From positions 310,001-374,000 of the forward strand of contig JAALGZ010000033.1 in NCBI GenBank assembly GCA_015227615.1: 64,000 nt of DNA. The letters are read 5' to 3'. Shown piece after piece: positions 52,929 through 63,704 of the stretch. Source of the stretch: Labyrinthula sp. Ha (taxonomy: Eukaryota; Sar; Bigyra; Labyrinthulida; Labyrinthulaceae). Below the pieces are notes generated by a model that saw only the letters and a list, made by a program, of their open reading frames with translations, had not been told where the DNA came from and did no database searches. The position numbers and the translations under genes were made by a program. Every line of letters begins with the position of its first letter. Position 1 is the stretch's first letter.

Positions 52929-55900
52929 GTAAATCCAGAACCTCACAAATCCATCGGAAAAAGGATGTTGATCAAATCGAGGGAAAGCTTGAAACCCCCA
53001 GACGGGGGGGTGTTTATGAAGACGCAGGGAGCTTGAATGGCTTAAGCTGTGAGGGATTAGACAGCTTCAAATTTTGTTATTTTTTAGCTTTGCGTTCAAG
53101 AATTAGGTATCCAAAACAAGAGCTGAAGAAGAACTTATTTTTGCACAACATCAATAAGAAGGATTTATATTTGCAAGAGTTCAAGCAGAAGAAATGATAT
53201 TTGAAAAAGAACAAAAAGAAGGATTTATGGTTTGAAACAAAAGTTTAGGAAGGATCACTAGGAAAGAACAAGTAACGCAAGAAATTTTTTTTCATATAGC
53301 GGTAGCTTTACTGTACTGTGCAAAACACAAAAGGTCTCATTTTGATTTCAACACAAACCTACATCTTCTCAAATTCAATTTTAAAAATTAATGGTTTTAA
53401 AACATTATTTGCATTACGTCAAATATTTGTTCATTAACTTTTTCACATACTTAGAAGAATCTGTGTTGAAGATATGGAAAAAGATTAAGTCTATCCCCAT
53501 TTTCAACGAGGGTTGAGTGGAGAGGGAAGGCTGAGTTATGGGGGCCATTTTTAGAGTCCTAATCCAACCTAAACTTCAAGGATCAAGTTTAAATAACAAC
53601 AGAAAATGGTGTAATCCCATAGAATAAGCATAAGAAGACAATTTACCATTAAGTTCTTAACTATTATTGTTTTTGTGTCATCTTGTACCACACTTCACTT
53701 TGTTCCCAGCCCCCCCTATGCTTTCACTAAGTGCAAAATCAAAAATTTTACCCATATGGCCCAGCTTTATGCTAAGCTCCCTAAAATTCTGTCAAAGTTA
53801 AGTTTTTTAATGGCGATTTGGCCAATTTGACGATTTTTCACATCATTCTTCCAATCCGATTCCGTTTGTTATTGACACATGTGGCAAGAACTCGATCTCA
53901 CCACTTCTTATGTATGAACCAAGACCACAAAGTATTATTTGGCTTATAAAAATATTGTCGACATAATAATAACGACTCTAACATTTATTTTTTTGTTGCT
54001 AGTATCATTGGTTTACCTACTTTGCTCTGCCCTTATGCCAAATTTGGTAAATGGTGTTTGTATCAAGATACTACGTTCAAATAAGAGTTCTTCAGAGAAC
54101 GTTACTTTGCTAGGAGTACAGTTCTTTGATTCCCCAGTACTGACAATAGAACTCACAGATATCAAGATTAATTAAAAGAGTGTTCCACTTCTTTAGAGAG
54201 CAATTTAGTTACGTTGTAGGCATTTGACTGACAGCCCTAACCTTCTTTGGGATATAGCCTGGGGTCGGACCCTATAAGCACCAGACAACAGATGTTACTA
54301 TCTGTCTAAATATTAGTTTTATTTGAGAAGTTTCTTATTAATTTGGAATTAAGTTAATAATGTATTCAATTTTTTTTGTCTTGTCTCTTTGTCTACCATT
54401 GAACATGTAAATATGTCTTTGGAAAAAGCTATAGTTGTACTACATTCAAGTATAGTCATTCTTGAACCATAAAAAATGGAAATTACATAGGTTTTAGATC
54501 AGAGAAGAAAACACTAAAACTGTTTAAACGTTCTGTAGAAATAAGTTTCAGCATGAATCTAAACAAACTTCCTCAAGTTGCAGTAACAAGCGATTAGCTC
54601 ATGCACAGCAATGCCAAAGAACAACTCATAGATCACAGGAAGTTTGTCTAGGCGTTGACTCAATTATGAACAGAGCCATAAAAAGTTTGATTAACTGGTT
54701 TTCCACGTTTGTTTCTTGGAACGATATCTAGTCTTTTGGAAATGACAGTAATAGTCTTTAAAGCTGGGTTCAAAACAGCTTTAATGTTGGCGGGGACTAT
54801 GAAAAATTAACACTAGAAGAAGATTATCTCAACAAAAATTGCACCAAGGAAAGATATAAATTCGTCTTTGTAAGTATGAAAAAAAATATTCTAGAAAAAA
54901 GAGATTAACTTTCAGATAAAATCCGCTTGGTTCACTTGTATTATTCGTAAATTTCCAGGCTAGATTACTTATTTTGGTAAATACTGTGATCCATTTGCTC
55001 AAATTTATGAGATGACACTTGCTCTCCTTTGAATAAGACACACTTTTTTACATAGAGTGAAAAAAGTCCTTTATCAATTTCAGATCAGAGATAACATTCA
55101 ATAGTCTTAGAAAGCTAAGTTGGAATGTCATTGAGATTAGCTTTTTCATGATATATTGGCCATTCTGAACGGATACTACCAGTGTTCGATGCTCTAGCGT
55201 TTTAATTGAAGTCTGATAATAAAATTACACCATCTCACGCAATTATTTTTTAAATCGCCAATCACTAAATAACTTTCATAACATTGGAAATCTATGCCAG
55301 GACATAAGAGCCCTGCAAAAAGAGCGTAAGTGACAATCTCCATGAGTTGAGATTGTTTATTGTTCGGCTGTTTGTTCTTGCTTTGAGCGCAATCGGATGG
55401 AGTGAGAGCTAATAATATAAAAAGAGAGTGTTTAATTCATAGTTTTTTGGTGCTTTTGATGCACTTTTAGGTCAAAGAAAATTTTTCTTAGTTACGGAAT
55501 ACCAATCGTAGGTACATGGATTATATGTCTTACTACTTGGCGATATTGCAAGCAATGGTATTAAATAAATGTAATCTCTCTAAACTTATGATAAAGTAGT
55601 AATAGTAAAAATAAGTCTAAAGGAGGAATCTATTCAAGAGCCTTTCTTAATTAAGCGCTACGCTGTTAGGTACAAATTAAACAGAAGACTAGAATATAGT
55701 TCATCCTAAGAGATTAAGAGCTTTGGTACTGTCCGTGCAACTCAACAAAGTTCCAAGCGCACTTGTAGTGGTTGTTAAGTTTTACGAACTTGCTTCAGTT
55801 TAGGTGAGATTCATCCAGAGTATATGGAACAGGGATGAATGAGTGTTCAACAAAATTTAAGAAGTTATATTATAGACGAACGATTTTGTGCATGTTAGGA

Positions 55901-57511
55901 AGAGATCATCTAAATCCTACCAGTTAATTTATCATATTAATCTAAGGTTTAAGATTGTTTCTAATTAAATTTATTGTTCGAATTAATTCCTAATAATTGT
56001 ACAGAAACTGATAAACATTAATATTAGGTCCCATTTCTCCAGGAATCGAGGAAATAATATTTTATTTGGCACCATAAAGTCCAATAGTCATGTGTTGTCT
56101 TCCTTGTAAATTAACTTGGGCTATATATTTTTAGATATAATATTCTATTCAGCAAACTAAAGCTTTAAATTCTCAATATAGAAGTTGATTAGTGAGAGAG
56201 ATAATCTAATCTCGAGTTTATATAGTCGTCAACCAATTGATATCCTTTTCTTATGATAGAACAAAGAGAAAATGGCAACAACAAGCACCTTATTTTGATC
56301 TTTATGCTATACTTTCAGTATAGTTGAAAACTTTAATTTAATTTTATATGCTCTCTGACTACCATGGCACTTTTGCAGAATTTAATCTAAATAGACCATG
56401 TATCTATTTAAGTAATTAAAGTACGAAGAGGTACAGGGTGGAAGCTTCCTCTAAAAGCTTACTTTTGGGTAATTTGCTCTAGACATATGTAACAACAGAG
56501 GTAAAAAGCGAGAGCTCCAGTAGACATATGATCAGGTAAAGTGGTGAAACTAGGAATCTATTGCTTTTCAAAGTGATGTAACCTAAAAAAGAGCAATTTT
56601 TAATGGTACGTATTGCGGATCTTTGCGAAAAAGAGCAAAAAAACGAGGTATTTTGGGGTGAAGTCTAGGTTGGGAACACAATTAGAATTTAGGAGTCTAA
56701 GAACTAAAACAGAAACAATAGAATCTGAATACTTATATCTTACTTTGCGCTTGAATATTTTCTCAACGTTATGATCCACTTTCATTTCATTCTTTTCCCA
56801 GTTCTATGGTTTTACTCTAAATTCCCCTTAGACACATTTCAATGATGAAAAACACATTTAGAATTCCCTATCAAGGCTCAGTTAAACCGCTTGGGCCTGT
56901 AGTGTCAATACTGTAAATATTTTTTTACGGTCTCCATTGTTTCTTTTGTAGACGAGAACTTGTGATTACTTGAAGATTTTGCATTTCAACCGTTCCTTCG
57001 CATATTTTCTTACTAAAGAGTCTCGCTACCGGCAATCTATGACCACTATGCCATAAAACTCAATTCAGCACTAGATTTGATAGATTGTTTTCTTCTTGTC
57101 ATGCAAAGAACTGTTCAAAAGGAAGAAGCTGGAATTTCTCCATCAAAGACCAGTTAAATTACTATGAGGGAAAAGTACAAAGTAAATCAATAATGATCTC
57201 ACCCTCTTGCATGATCTGTGCCATTTTCTTCTGTTTTTTTCAAGATAAATTACTACTGGAGAAACTATCATTCATCGCCTTAAACAATGACTATAAAATG
57301 CAGAGACTTCCTAATTTCTTTGTCAATTATTAAATTTTATTGATATTTTGTTGGTTGGTTACATTATGTCACAAATAGAGGTGCTGGCAGAGTAAATTTA
57401 CTAATTATAAGATTGAGGATGCCCAAGGTCAGACTCAATCGAAGCACATTTTTGGAGTTTTGAGGATTTTCAAAACCCATTTACTAAACTCGAAGACCTC
57501 ATTGAGTTCCT
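52929..57511. other. gene-free AT-rich stretch
   Basis: About 4.6 kb without a supported gene. A plus-strand frame crossing the RRN3 promoter to 53197 contains CPKCKS but has no early ATG and overlaps the RRN3 start. A frame at 53939-54175 is hydrophobic and ATG-poor; frames at 56600-56785 and 57085-57333 are short. Imperfect AAGAAGGATTTAT repeats lie at about 53157-53231 and a 7-bp hairpin AAAGCTG...CAGCTTT at about 54759-54781. Confidence 0.5.
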
Positions 57512-57534
57512 CATTCTTCACTCAATGTGGTATC
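57512..57534 (+). promoter_or_regulatory. 23-nt block shared with 43116-43138 (copy 2)
   Basis: Begins CATTCTTCACTCAATG and ends TGGTATC, 178 nt before the ATG at 57713. It has the same orientation relative to its gene, and nearly the same distance, as copy 1 has to the gene at 42922. Confidence 0.55.
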
Positions 57535-57712
57535 AAAATCACTCAGAGACTAAAAAACTATGTCTAATGTCCGAATGAGTTCAAAATGAGGACTCAGGTC
57601 ACATCTCTAGTGACAAACTTTTGATATTTTGGAATATGATCAACGGTTTCTCATTTGATATTGATCATAAGGAAATTTTCTTCTCAGTGTCGCATTACCC
57701 TGGGAATATTGT

Positions 57713-59185
57713 ATGGCTATCGAAACAAAACAACAGCTAGAGAACATACAGAAAGTTGTGGATCTACTCGAGACATTACTTCACGTTCCAGATGCTGAGC
57801 TTCAACAACCTGAATACCGGCAACTAAGAGTTTCTATATCTAAGTTTTATACAAAGAAGTTGCAAAAGAACTTTTTCAAAGGCTTAGATCCCAAAGAATA
57901 CAAGTCAAAGAAACAAAAGTCAATGGAAAGAGAACGCATTAAAACTAAGAAAAAATACCATGATGACCAACATATGAAAAAAAGGGAGTTAAGAAAACAG
58001 AGACAAGAGAATCTTCAAAAACTATTAGATGAGCAACCTCACGAGTTCACTCATTTGTTGATCCCCGATGGAGCTGCCTCTAGGTCTATAAAAACGATTA
58101 CTGGGAAAAATCATACTGTGGACAAAGTTTATAATCATCTTTCATGCTACTGCTGCAAAGCAAGATTTCAGGAGCTTCATTTCTTTTATTCTCACTTTTG
58201 CCCGCGTTGTGCTGACTTAAACTGGCAGAAACGGAATTTAAATATTGACATGGGAGGCAAAATTTGTTTGGTAACAGGTGGAAGAATAAAAATTGGTTTT
58301 GAGACAGCAGTGAAGCTTCTGCGAATGGGTGCTAAAGTTTTGATTACAACAAGGTTTCCCAACGAAGCAGCAGCTAGGTACGAGAAACTCAAGGACTTCG
58401 CCACGTTTGAGTCAAATTTGGAAATTCTTGGACTTGATTTTAAAAATATTCGTTTTGTGGAGCTTCTTGCGGAATATATTATTACAAAATATTCGTTTTT
58501 GGATGTTTTAATCAACAATGCGTGTCAAACAATACGAAGACCCACTGAGTACTACAACCAGCTCCTTCTCGAAGAATCAAAATCCGCAAACTCGCATCAA
58601 CTTGTCTCTTCCAACTTTGGATACCTAGTTGAATCTCATTTTGATGATAAAAAGTACTTTCCTGATGGTTTAGTTGATGTAAATGGTCAACAAGTTGATC
58701 TACGGAAAAAGAATTCATGGACAATGAAAGTAGAAGAAGTTGAAACCTCCGAATTAGTTGAGGTACTTGCTGTTAATTCTGTAGCACCTTTCATTTTAAC
58801 TTCGAAATTAAAACCACTTCTCGTACGGGCTGCAGAAAAATCTGGTAGTTCGTATGTCGTAAACGTTTCAGCTATGGAGGGGAAGTTCTACAGATACAAG
58901 AACAGCAATCATCCGCATACAAACATGGCAAAAGCAGCCCTGAATATGTTAACCAGGACATCTGCAGCAGATTATGCCAAATCTCTCATTTTCATGAACT
59001 CTGTTGATACTGGTTGGATAAACGATGAAAATCCAATACGAGAAGCAGCTAGAATCCACAAGCAAAACGGCTTTCAAACTCCCATTGATGAAATAGATGC
59101 GGCTTCAAGAATTTTGGATCCTGTTTTAAACGGTAAAAACGAGTTTGGAAAATTTCTTAAGGACTATCGTGAAACTGAATGGTAA
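57713..59185 (+). CDS. zinc-finger SDR-like Rossmann protein
   Basis: Single-exon 490-residue protein. Residues 1-135 are helical and highly charged (KEYKSKKQKSMERERIKTKKK). A four-Cys finger C145-x2-C148...C163-x2-C166 precedes an SDR-type Rossmann fold with VTGGRIKIGFETA (187-199) for nucleotide binding, NNAC (268-271) and Ser386 in NVSAMEG. At the YxxxK position the sequence is THxxxK-like (HTNMAK: Thr403, Lys407), so the catalytic Tyr is absent and ordinary dehydrogenase activity is doubtful. This matches a protist/plant-type group of finger-bearing SDRs, though I cannot name one. The stop overlaps the start of the TPR gene by 7 nt. Confidence 0.85.
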   Translation: MAIETKQQLENIQKVVDLLETLLHVPDAELQQPEYRQLRVSISKFYTKKLQKNFFKGLDPKEYKSKKQKSMERERIKTKKKYHDDQHMKKRELRKQRQENLQKLLDEQPHEFTHLLIPDGAASRSIKTITGKNHTVDKVYNHLSCYCCKARFQELHFFYSHFCPRCADLNWQKRNLNIDMGGKICLVTGGRIKIGFETAVKLLRMGAKVLITTRFPNEAAARYEKLKDFATFESNLEILGLDFKNIRFVELLAEYIITKYSFLDVLINNACQTIRRPTEYYNQLLLEESKSANSHQLVSSNFGYLVESHFDDKKYFPDGLVDVNGQQVDLRKKNSWTMKVEEVETSELVEVLAVNSVAPFILTSKLKPLLVRAAEKSGSSYVVNVSAMEGKFYRYKNSNHPHTNMAKAALNMLTRTSAADYAKSLIFMNSVDTGWINDENPIREAARIHKQNGFQTPIDEIDAASRILDPVLNGKNEFGKFLKDYRETEW

Positions 59186-60150
59186 AAACTATCCGTTACG
59201 TAAAAACGTTGATGAAGAACTGCTCTTATGATGAAATATTGGAAGCAGCGTATGCGGGTAGAGCGGAGTTAGAAGTAGAAAAAGAGAATGATAGGGTGAA
59301 GTTGAATAAGCGCTTTGGAAGTGGCATGAAAAAACAACTTCAGCATGGACTTGGAACTGTAAAAATTAAGAAACAAACTGTAAAAGTTGAGGTCAATGAA
59401 ATAAGAGAAAAAGGAAACACATTATTTAAAGAGGGGAAACTTATGGAGGCATTAAATGTTTATCAAGATGCTTTGGTTGATTCCGTTCTTTTAAGTGAGC
59501 AAATTAAATTACACGCCAATATTTCGTTAACTCTGCTAAAGCTGGGGAATTCTAAAAGTGCCTTGGATTCTGTGGAAAAAGGTTTGAAATTAATTGATTA
59601 TGAACGTCTAAGAGCATGCGATGTTAAACTTATTGTCAGAAAAGTAACAGCGCTCTTAAACCTAAAAAAATATGATGAAGCTGCGGGCTTCCTAGAGGGT
59701 TGTATATCCTTGACAAAGCAAAGGAAGGTAAAGGCGTATCTAGAAAGCATTTTTGAAAAACATCTTCCACTCCAGTATGATGATTATAAACTCCCTGCAA
59801 TTGAGATTAGCCACCAACCTCAGGGTCCTCTTGGACCTAAAGCCACCAAATTGCATGATGACGTGAATGTTGCCACCTCTACCCTATCTAGAAAAACTGC
59901 AGAGCAGTTTGAATCGGCAATTGAAAAAGTTGGAATGTCCATTGTGGATAAGATGGGAACAAACTCAGTTCTGGCTCAGCACTTGGAGGATGATCGGCTG
60001 GCTCACCTTGCTAAGAACTTGGCAGAATACGACCTGAATAACTTTCAAGCTTCAAAAATGAAAATTGGAAAACAGTATGGAAAGAACTTCATTCCAGTGG
60101 CTGAAGAGCTCTTCAAGTTTTTGAGAAGTATAAAGTCTAAGAAGATATAA
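59179..60150 (+). CDS. TPR-repeat protein, start overlaps upstream gene
   Basis: 323 residues from ATG 59179, or 312 from ATG 59212 (MKNCSYDEIL), which may be the true start. Three TPR units are visible: about 73-106 (EIREKGNTLFKEGKLMEALNVYQDAL), 108-141 and 148-181 (NLKKYDEAAGFLEGCI), a layout like co-chaperone TPR domains. The C-terminal half is helical and charged, with no known domain. The first ATG lies inside the last codons of the SDR-like gene (7-nt overlap); with the second ATG the gap is 26 nt. No GT...AG intron would fuse the two frames, since the best candidate leaves a stop. The two may share an mRNA. The 3' end is 20 nt from the convergent EF-hand gene. Confidence 0.88.
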   Translation: MVKTIRYVKTLMKNCSYDEILEAAYAGRAELEVEKENDRVKLNKRFGSGMKKQLQHGLGTVKIKKQTVKVEVNEIREKGNTLFKEGKLMEALNVYQDALVDSVLLSEQIKLHANISLTLLKLGNSKSALDSVEKGLKLIDYERLRACDVKLIVRKVTALLNLKKYDEAAGFLEGCISLTKQRKVKAYLESIFEKHLPLQYDDYKLPAIEISHQPQGPLGPKATKLHDDVNVATSTLSRKTAEQFESAIEKVGMSIVDKMGTNSVLAQHLEDDRLAHLAKNLAEYDLNNFQASKMKIGKQYGKNFIPVAEELFKFLRSIKSKKI

Positions 60151-60170
60151 GCTGCAAATGCTGTAGCTCT

Positions 60171-62912
60171 TTACTTTATACTATCATTTAAAGCCTTTAT
60201 GGTTTGCTCTGGGTCTATTCTGTCTAGATTATTATTTCTCATGACTTCGACAAATTCAAGTGGAGTGATTGTTTGCTCCCCAGTGTCTGTACCTTCTCCT
60301 GTTAGTCTAAACATTCGCCTTATGGTTCGATTATCACATTTTTGACTTACACGTAACACCAAGTTGGTGAACTCTTCAAGATCTAGAGTTCCATCACCGT
60401 TGGTATCAGCTACTTTGTATAGTGCAATCAGGGAGTCGACGTTAGATTGTTCCCTCTCAGACCAAAATGTCAAAACAATGTCTATAACATCCTTCAAAAA
60501 GATGCATTCAACGTCAGGATCTGTTTTTTGCTCAGAAATTTGACCTGATTGCTTTAAAAACTTTAAAGCATTCATCATGCCCGTAGTTTTCCGGATTACA
60601 AGTTTAAGATTTCTTTCAGTCCGCTCATTCTTTGGCTTAGAAAGAATGGATTTTACTGCAATTTCGCCAGTTGGTTGAAAATTCATAACCTCTAAGTCAG
60701 CATTGACATAGGCCCAACCTCCTTTTCCAGGATAAAGTTTCTTTTCTAATATTGGCACCTTTTGTAAGTTGTTCATATGATCCGTAATGAACCTCAAGTT
60801 TTGGTCATCCGCCTCCCAAACCATATCAAGAGCAGTTTTAACTCTACTAAGAGCTTCTTTTAAGGGAACAACCAAACCATTAAATTTACTGTTATCAAAA
60901 GGAGCTCTTGTGGGAATCAACTTAGACACAATCGTAAAAAACAACTCACTGGATTTTATTGTGAAGTAATCAGTTTGTATGCAACCTGTCATTATTCCGA
61001 ACCAGTATATACACCTATTGGAACCAGCAAATTTCTTGACAGAGTTAACGAGAGCAGCAGCTTTTTTCCTGTGCTTTGTGAAATCCTGTGCTGAAAAATA
61101 TTCTAGCACAACTTCTGGTAGCGGATCTGTGGGTTGTCCAGCTCGTTTATCTATATCATCAGTTTGAAGTTTCTGAGTATATACAGAAAAAATTATTTCT
61201 AAAGTTTTTTCTTCAGTGAATATACCTGCTGTCTTCAGTTTTTTCTTTCCGGATATTTCAATTAGAGAGCGAAGTTTTACTTGTCCCGAAAATGATGAAC
61301 TTGAAATTGATGTATTTTTTGTCTGAGTAGATTTCTCTTGAGATTGCTCCAAGATATATTTGTCTACATTTAGTAGGTTTAGATCCTGAAGAAGTTCATT
61401 GTTTTCTAACAATGTTTGAGGATATCGAATAAACATTTTTACTAGCTTACTGTGTGTAAATTTCTGAAGCGCAGGAAAAACTACAACTTCATCATCAACT
61501 AATTCCGAAGTTATAATTTGGGGAATAGCTTTTATAATTATTTGTAATAGATCTGGCAAAGCTTCAAAAAGTGAAACCAAAGCATCGGCATCGTGCTTAA
61601 ATATCTTTCTTAGAGTTCCTGGATAACTCTTGCAAAGTTTGAGAAGAAGTATTGGGTTTTCTAGTAAGAGTTTGTTCAACCAATCTAGATTCTTCTGCAA
61701 CACAAAGCTAACTTTTTCCTGATCGGCCAAGATTACCGTTTCAACAATTTCTACACTGGATGTCGATATAGAAGAAAGAACATCCCTTCCAACATCCGAA
61801 CTTTCCAAGATATTTCGCAACAAGTATCTATTTCTCAAAAGAAGTCTTTCCAAGAAATCTGGTTTAATATGGCTTACTGTATTGACCAATCTTCCCAAAA
61901 CTGCCTCATGAAATTCAATGAAATGTTTCTTTTTCTCATCTTTATGAATCTCACTTAAAAAACTAGTATAAACTCCAAATATTTTTCCTGGTATTTCAGG
62001 TTTCTTTTTGAAAGCTTCTTTGAATATAGTTGGAGAAATCCACATCATCTCCAGAATCAGATCATTGCTAACCTCCTCCTGATTTTGTTTTTGCTCCTTA
62101 TTATTTTCATTTGTGTCCGATTGATTGCCGTTTTTATCGATCTTTGCCATCTTTTTTTCTAAAGTTTGTTTTCTCTCTTTTACATGGAAAAGACTATTAC
62201 GTAGCTCATTATTTTTTCTTTCAAGTTGTTTGTTGACACTTATTTTTTCTAGGTAGGTGTGGGAATATGCATTAAAACGAAACTCCTTGCAAATAGTTTC
62301 TAAAACCACTTCTGGATTCTTACAAAGCTCTTGTATAATCTGTTTGATGTATTTTTGTTGCACTCGATAACACCCAGAAAAAAAGTGCAGGAAGAGACTT
62401 TTATAGATGAAAGAGCGATCTGGATCCACTGTAGATAAGGAAGCTAGAGTTTGAAAGCTAAGAGCAATTGCTAAATCATTTGGAAAACTCCGGATTTCAG
62501 ATTTTTCAAGCAAAGTTTGGAGCAAAACGGAGTCATTAATCTGGTCTACAAGTTTGGAAATAAAGTCATGGTTTTCATCGCCACTGTTGCTCTGTACTTG
62601 AGAAAAGAACCACTGATTTAGAACAGCAGGGTCAATCTCTTCTCCTGCAAGCAATTGTATAAGCATTAACGTGCGCTGATTATCTGCATACTCAAACTCA
62701 ACTTTACACTGGTTGTGCTTGCTGGTCAGCTCTCGAATCGCTGCTTCTGCTCTTTCATCTACACTGAAATGAGAAGCTCTTACACTTTCAGTCCTTGAAG
62801 TCAATGTTGCTGTCTGTAACAAAATTTTTCGAAATTCCGCCCTCTGAGTTTCTTTAATGGAAACCCGTGCACTTAAACATTTTCTCCTTGAAGATTTAGA
62901 ATAAGCTTTCAT
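60171..62912 (-). CDS. large helical EF-hand protein
   Basis: Single-exon 913-residue protein; family not recognised. Most of it is alpha-helical, with a coiled coil at about 225-285 (KQLERKNNELRNSLFHVKERK, then a KMAKIDKNGNQSDTNENNKE linker) and HEAT-like leucine-rich helices in the middle (LLLENPILLLKLCKSYPGTLRKIF). Near the C-terminus is a canonical EF-hand, DTNGDGTLDLEEF (836-848), followed by a second, degenerate one (LTGEGTDTGEQTITPLEFVEVM). It is therefore probably a calcium-responsive scaffold, possibly of the cytoskeleton or cilium. No signal peptide or membrane segment. It is divergent from the LRR gene across 112 bp. Confidence 0.85.
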   Translation of the reverse strand: MKAYSKSSRRKCLSARVSIKETQRAEFRKILLQTATLTSRTESVRASHFSVDERAEAAIRELTSKHNQCKVEFEYADNQRTLMLIQLLAGEEIDPAVLNQWFFSQVQSNSGDENHDFISKLVDQINDSVLLQTLLEKSEIRSFPNDLAIALSFQTLASLSTVDPDRSFIYKSLFLHFFSGCYRVQQKYIKQIIQELCKNPEVVLETICKEFRFNAYSHTYLEKISVNKQLERKNNELRNSLFHVKERKQTLEKKMAKIDKNGNQSDTNENNKEQKQNQEEVSNDLILEMMWISPTIFKEAFKKKPEIPGKIFGVYTSFLSEIHKDEKKKHFIEFHEAVLGRLVNTVSHIKPDFLERLLLRNRYLLRNILESSDVGRDVLSSISTSSVEIVETVILADQEKVSFVLQKNLDWLNKLLLENPILLLKLCKSYPGTLRKIFKHDADALVSLFEALPDLLQIIIKAIPQIITSELVDDEVVVFPALQKFTHSKLVKMFIRYPQTLLENNELLQDLNLLNVDKYILEQSQEKSTQTKNTSISSSSFSGQVKLRSLIEISGKKKLKTAGIFTEEKTLEIIFSVYTQKLQTDDIDKRAGQPTDPLPEVVLEYFSAQDFTKHRKKAAALVNSVKKFAGSNRCIYWFGIMTGCIQTDYFTIKSSELFFTIVSKLIPTRAPFDNSKFNGLVVPLKEALSRVKTALDMVWEADDQNLRFITDHMNNLQKVPILEKKLYPGKGGWAYVNADLEVMNFQPTGEIAVKSILSKPKNERTERNLKLVIRKTTGMMNALKFLKQSGQISEQKTDPDVECIFLKDVIDIVLTFWSEREQSNVDSLIALYKVADTNGDGTLDLEEFTNLVLRVSQKCDNRTIRRMFRLTGEGTDTGEQTITPLEFVEVMRNNNLDRIDPEQTIKALNDSIK

Positions 62913-63024
62913 AGAGTAAAAAATCTGGTTTTGATCAACTCCAAAATTACTTGCTTGCTACCTCTTTAATTTGTTTGGTAAAGGAAGTAATAAATTCAAC
63001 AGTAACCAAAATATCTCTTTTTCA

Positions 63025-63681
63025 ATGTCGCTAAAAAAAAAACTAATAGTAGATGCTAAAGCAAGAATTGAATTCTTATTGAATGAAAGAGCTGAGAAAT
63101 CTTTCAAACCCTGTTTTGAAAACATTAAGAAACTAAAAACGAAGGCAGCTTTAGAGAACAGAGTTTTGGAGTTCGAGATTGGGAATGGGTTTGCAGAATT
63201 ACCTGGTCATGTACCAAATCAGATTATTATCCATCAAGAAGAAAAAACATTTCCAAAGCTAGTTTCACTAAACCAGCTAAATTTAGACAAACTAAGAAAT
63301 CTAAATCTTTCTGGCGCGTTTCTAAACGATATCTCACTTAGGTTGATTCTTCCTAATCTTACAGCTAACTCGAGCAATCTGGAGATAATAAATTTCAACA
63401 AGAATAAAATCACTGATATTGGAGTTCGATATATTTGCAATGCATTGTTCTCAAGCATCAAACTTTCATCTTCAGCACACTTTAAAAAACTGCGAAAACT
63501 ATCTTTAAGACAAAATGAACTAAATTTGATATCGGTATTGAGTCTTGTTAGAGTAGTAAACAACCTCTCGAACTTTCGAACTCTTGATGTTCGTCAAAAC
63601 TGCTCTTTATCTGATGACATTAAAAAAGTGAACAAAAAAATAAAAGACTTATACTTGAAAAAATCTTTTCTTCGCTATTAG
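63025..63681 (+). CDS. leucine-rich repeat protein (RI-like)
   Basis: 218 residues from the first in-frame ATG, 63025 (MSLKKKLIVDAKARIEFLL). A basic helical N-terminus leads into LRRs of the ribonuclease-inhibitor type: LDKLRNLNLSGAFLNDISLR, SNLEIINFNKNKITDIGVRY, FKKLRKLSLRQNELNLIS and SNFRTLDVRQNCSLSDDI. These are protein-binding repeats, common in cilium and cytoskeleton proteins. The stop is 23 nt from the convergent gene at the right edge. Confidence 0.85.
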   Translation: MSLKKKLIVDAKARIEFLLNERAEKSFKPCFENIKKLKTKAALENRVLEFEIGNGFAELPGHVPNQIIIHQEEKTFPKLVSLNQLNLDKLRNLNLSGAFLNDISLRLILPNLTANSSNLEIINFNKNKITDIGVRYICNALFSSIKLSSSAHFKKLRKLSLRQNELNLISVLSLVRVVNNLSNFRTLDVRQNCSLSDDIKKVNKKIKDLYLKKSFLRY

Positions 63682-63704
63682 TTTTACATAAATAGATTGA
63701 ACTC

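Noticed and set aside
52802-53197. 131-codon plus frame with CPKCKS
   Set aside because: It overlaps the RRN3-like start and promoter, lacks an early ATG, and one CxxC is not enough.
59182-59217. A 36-nt GT...AG intron fusing the SDR-like and TPR frames
   Set aside because: The junction would create an in-frame TGA, so no fused protein results.
62971-63024. Upstream extension of the LRR gene to 62971
   Set aside because: It would start at TTG; the first ATG is 63025, so the gene starts there.
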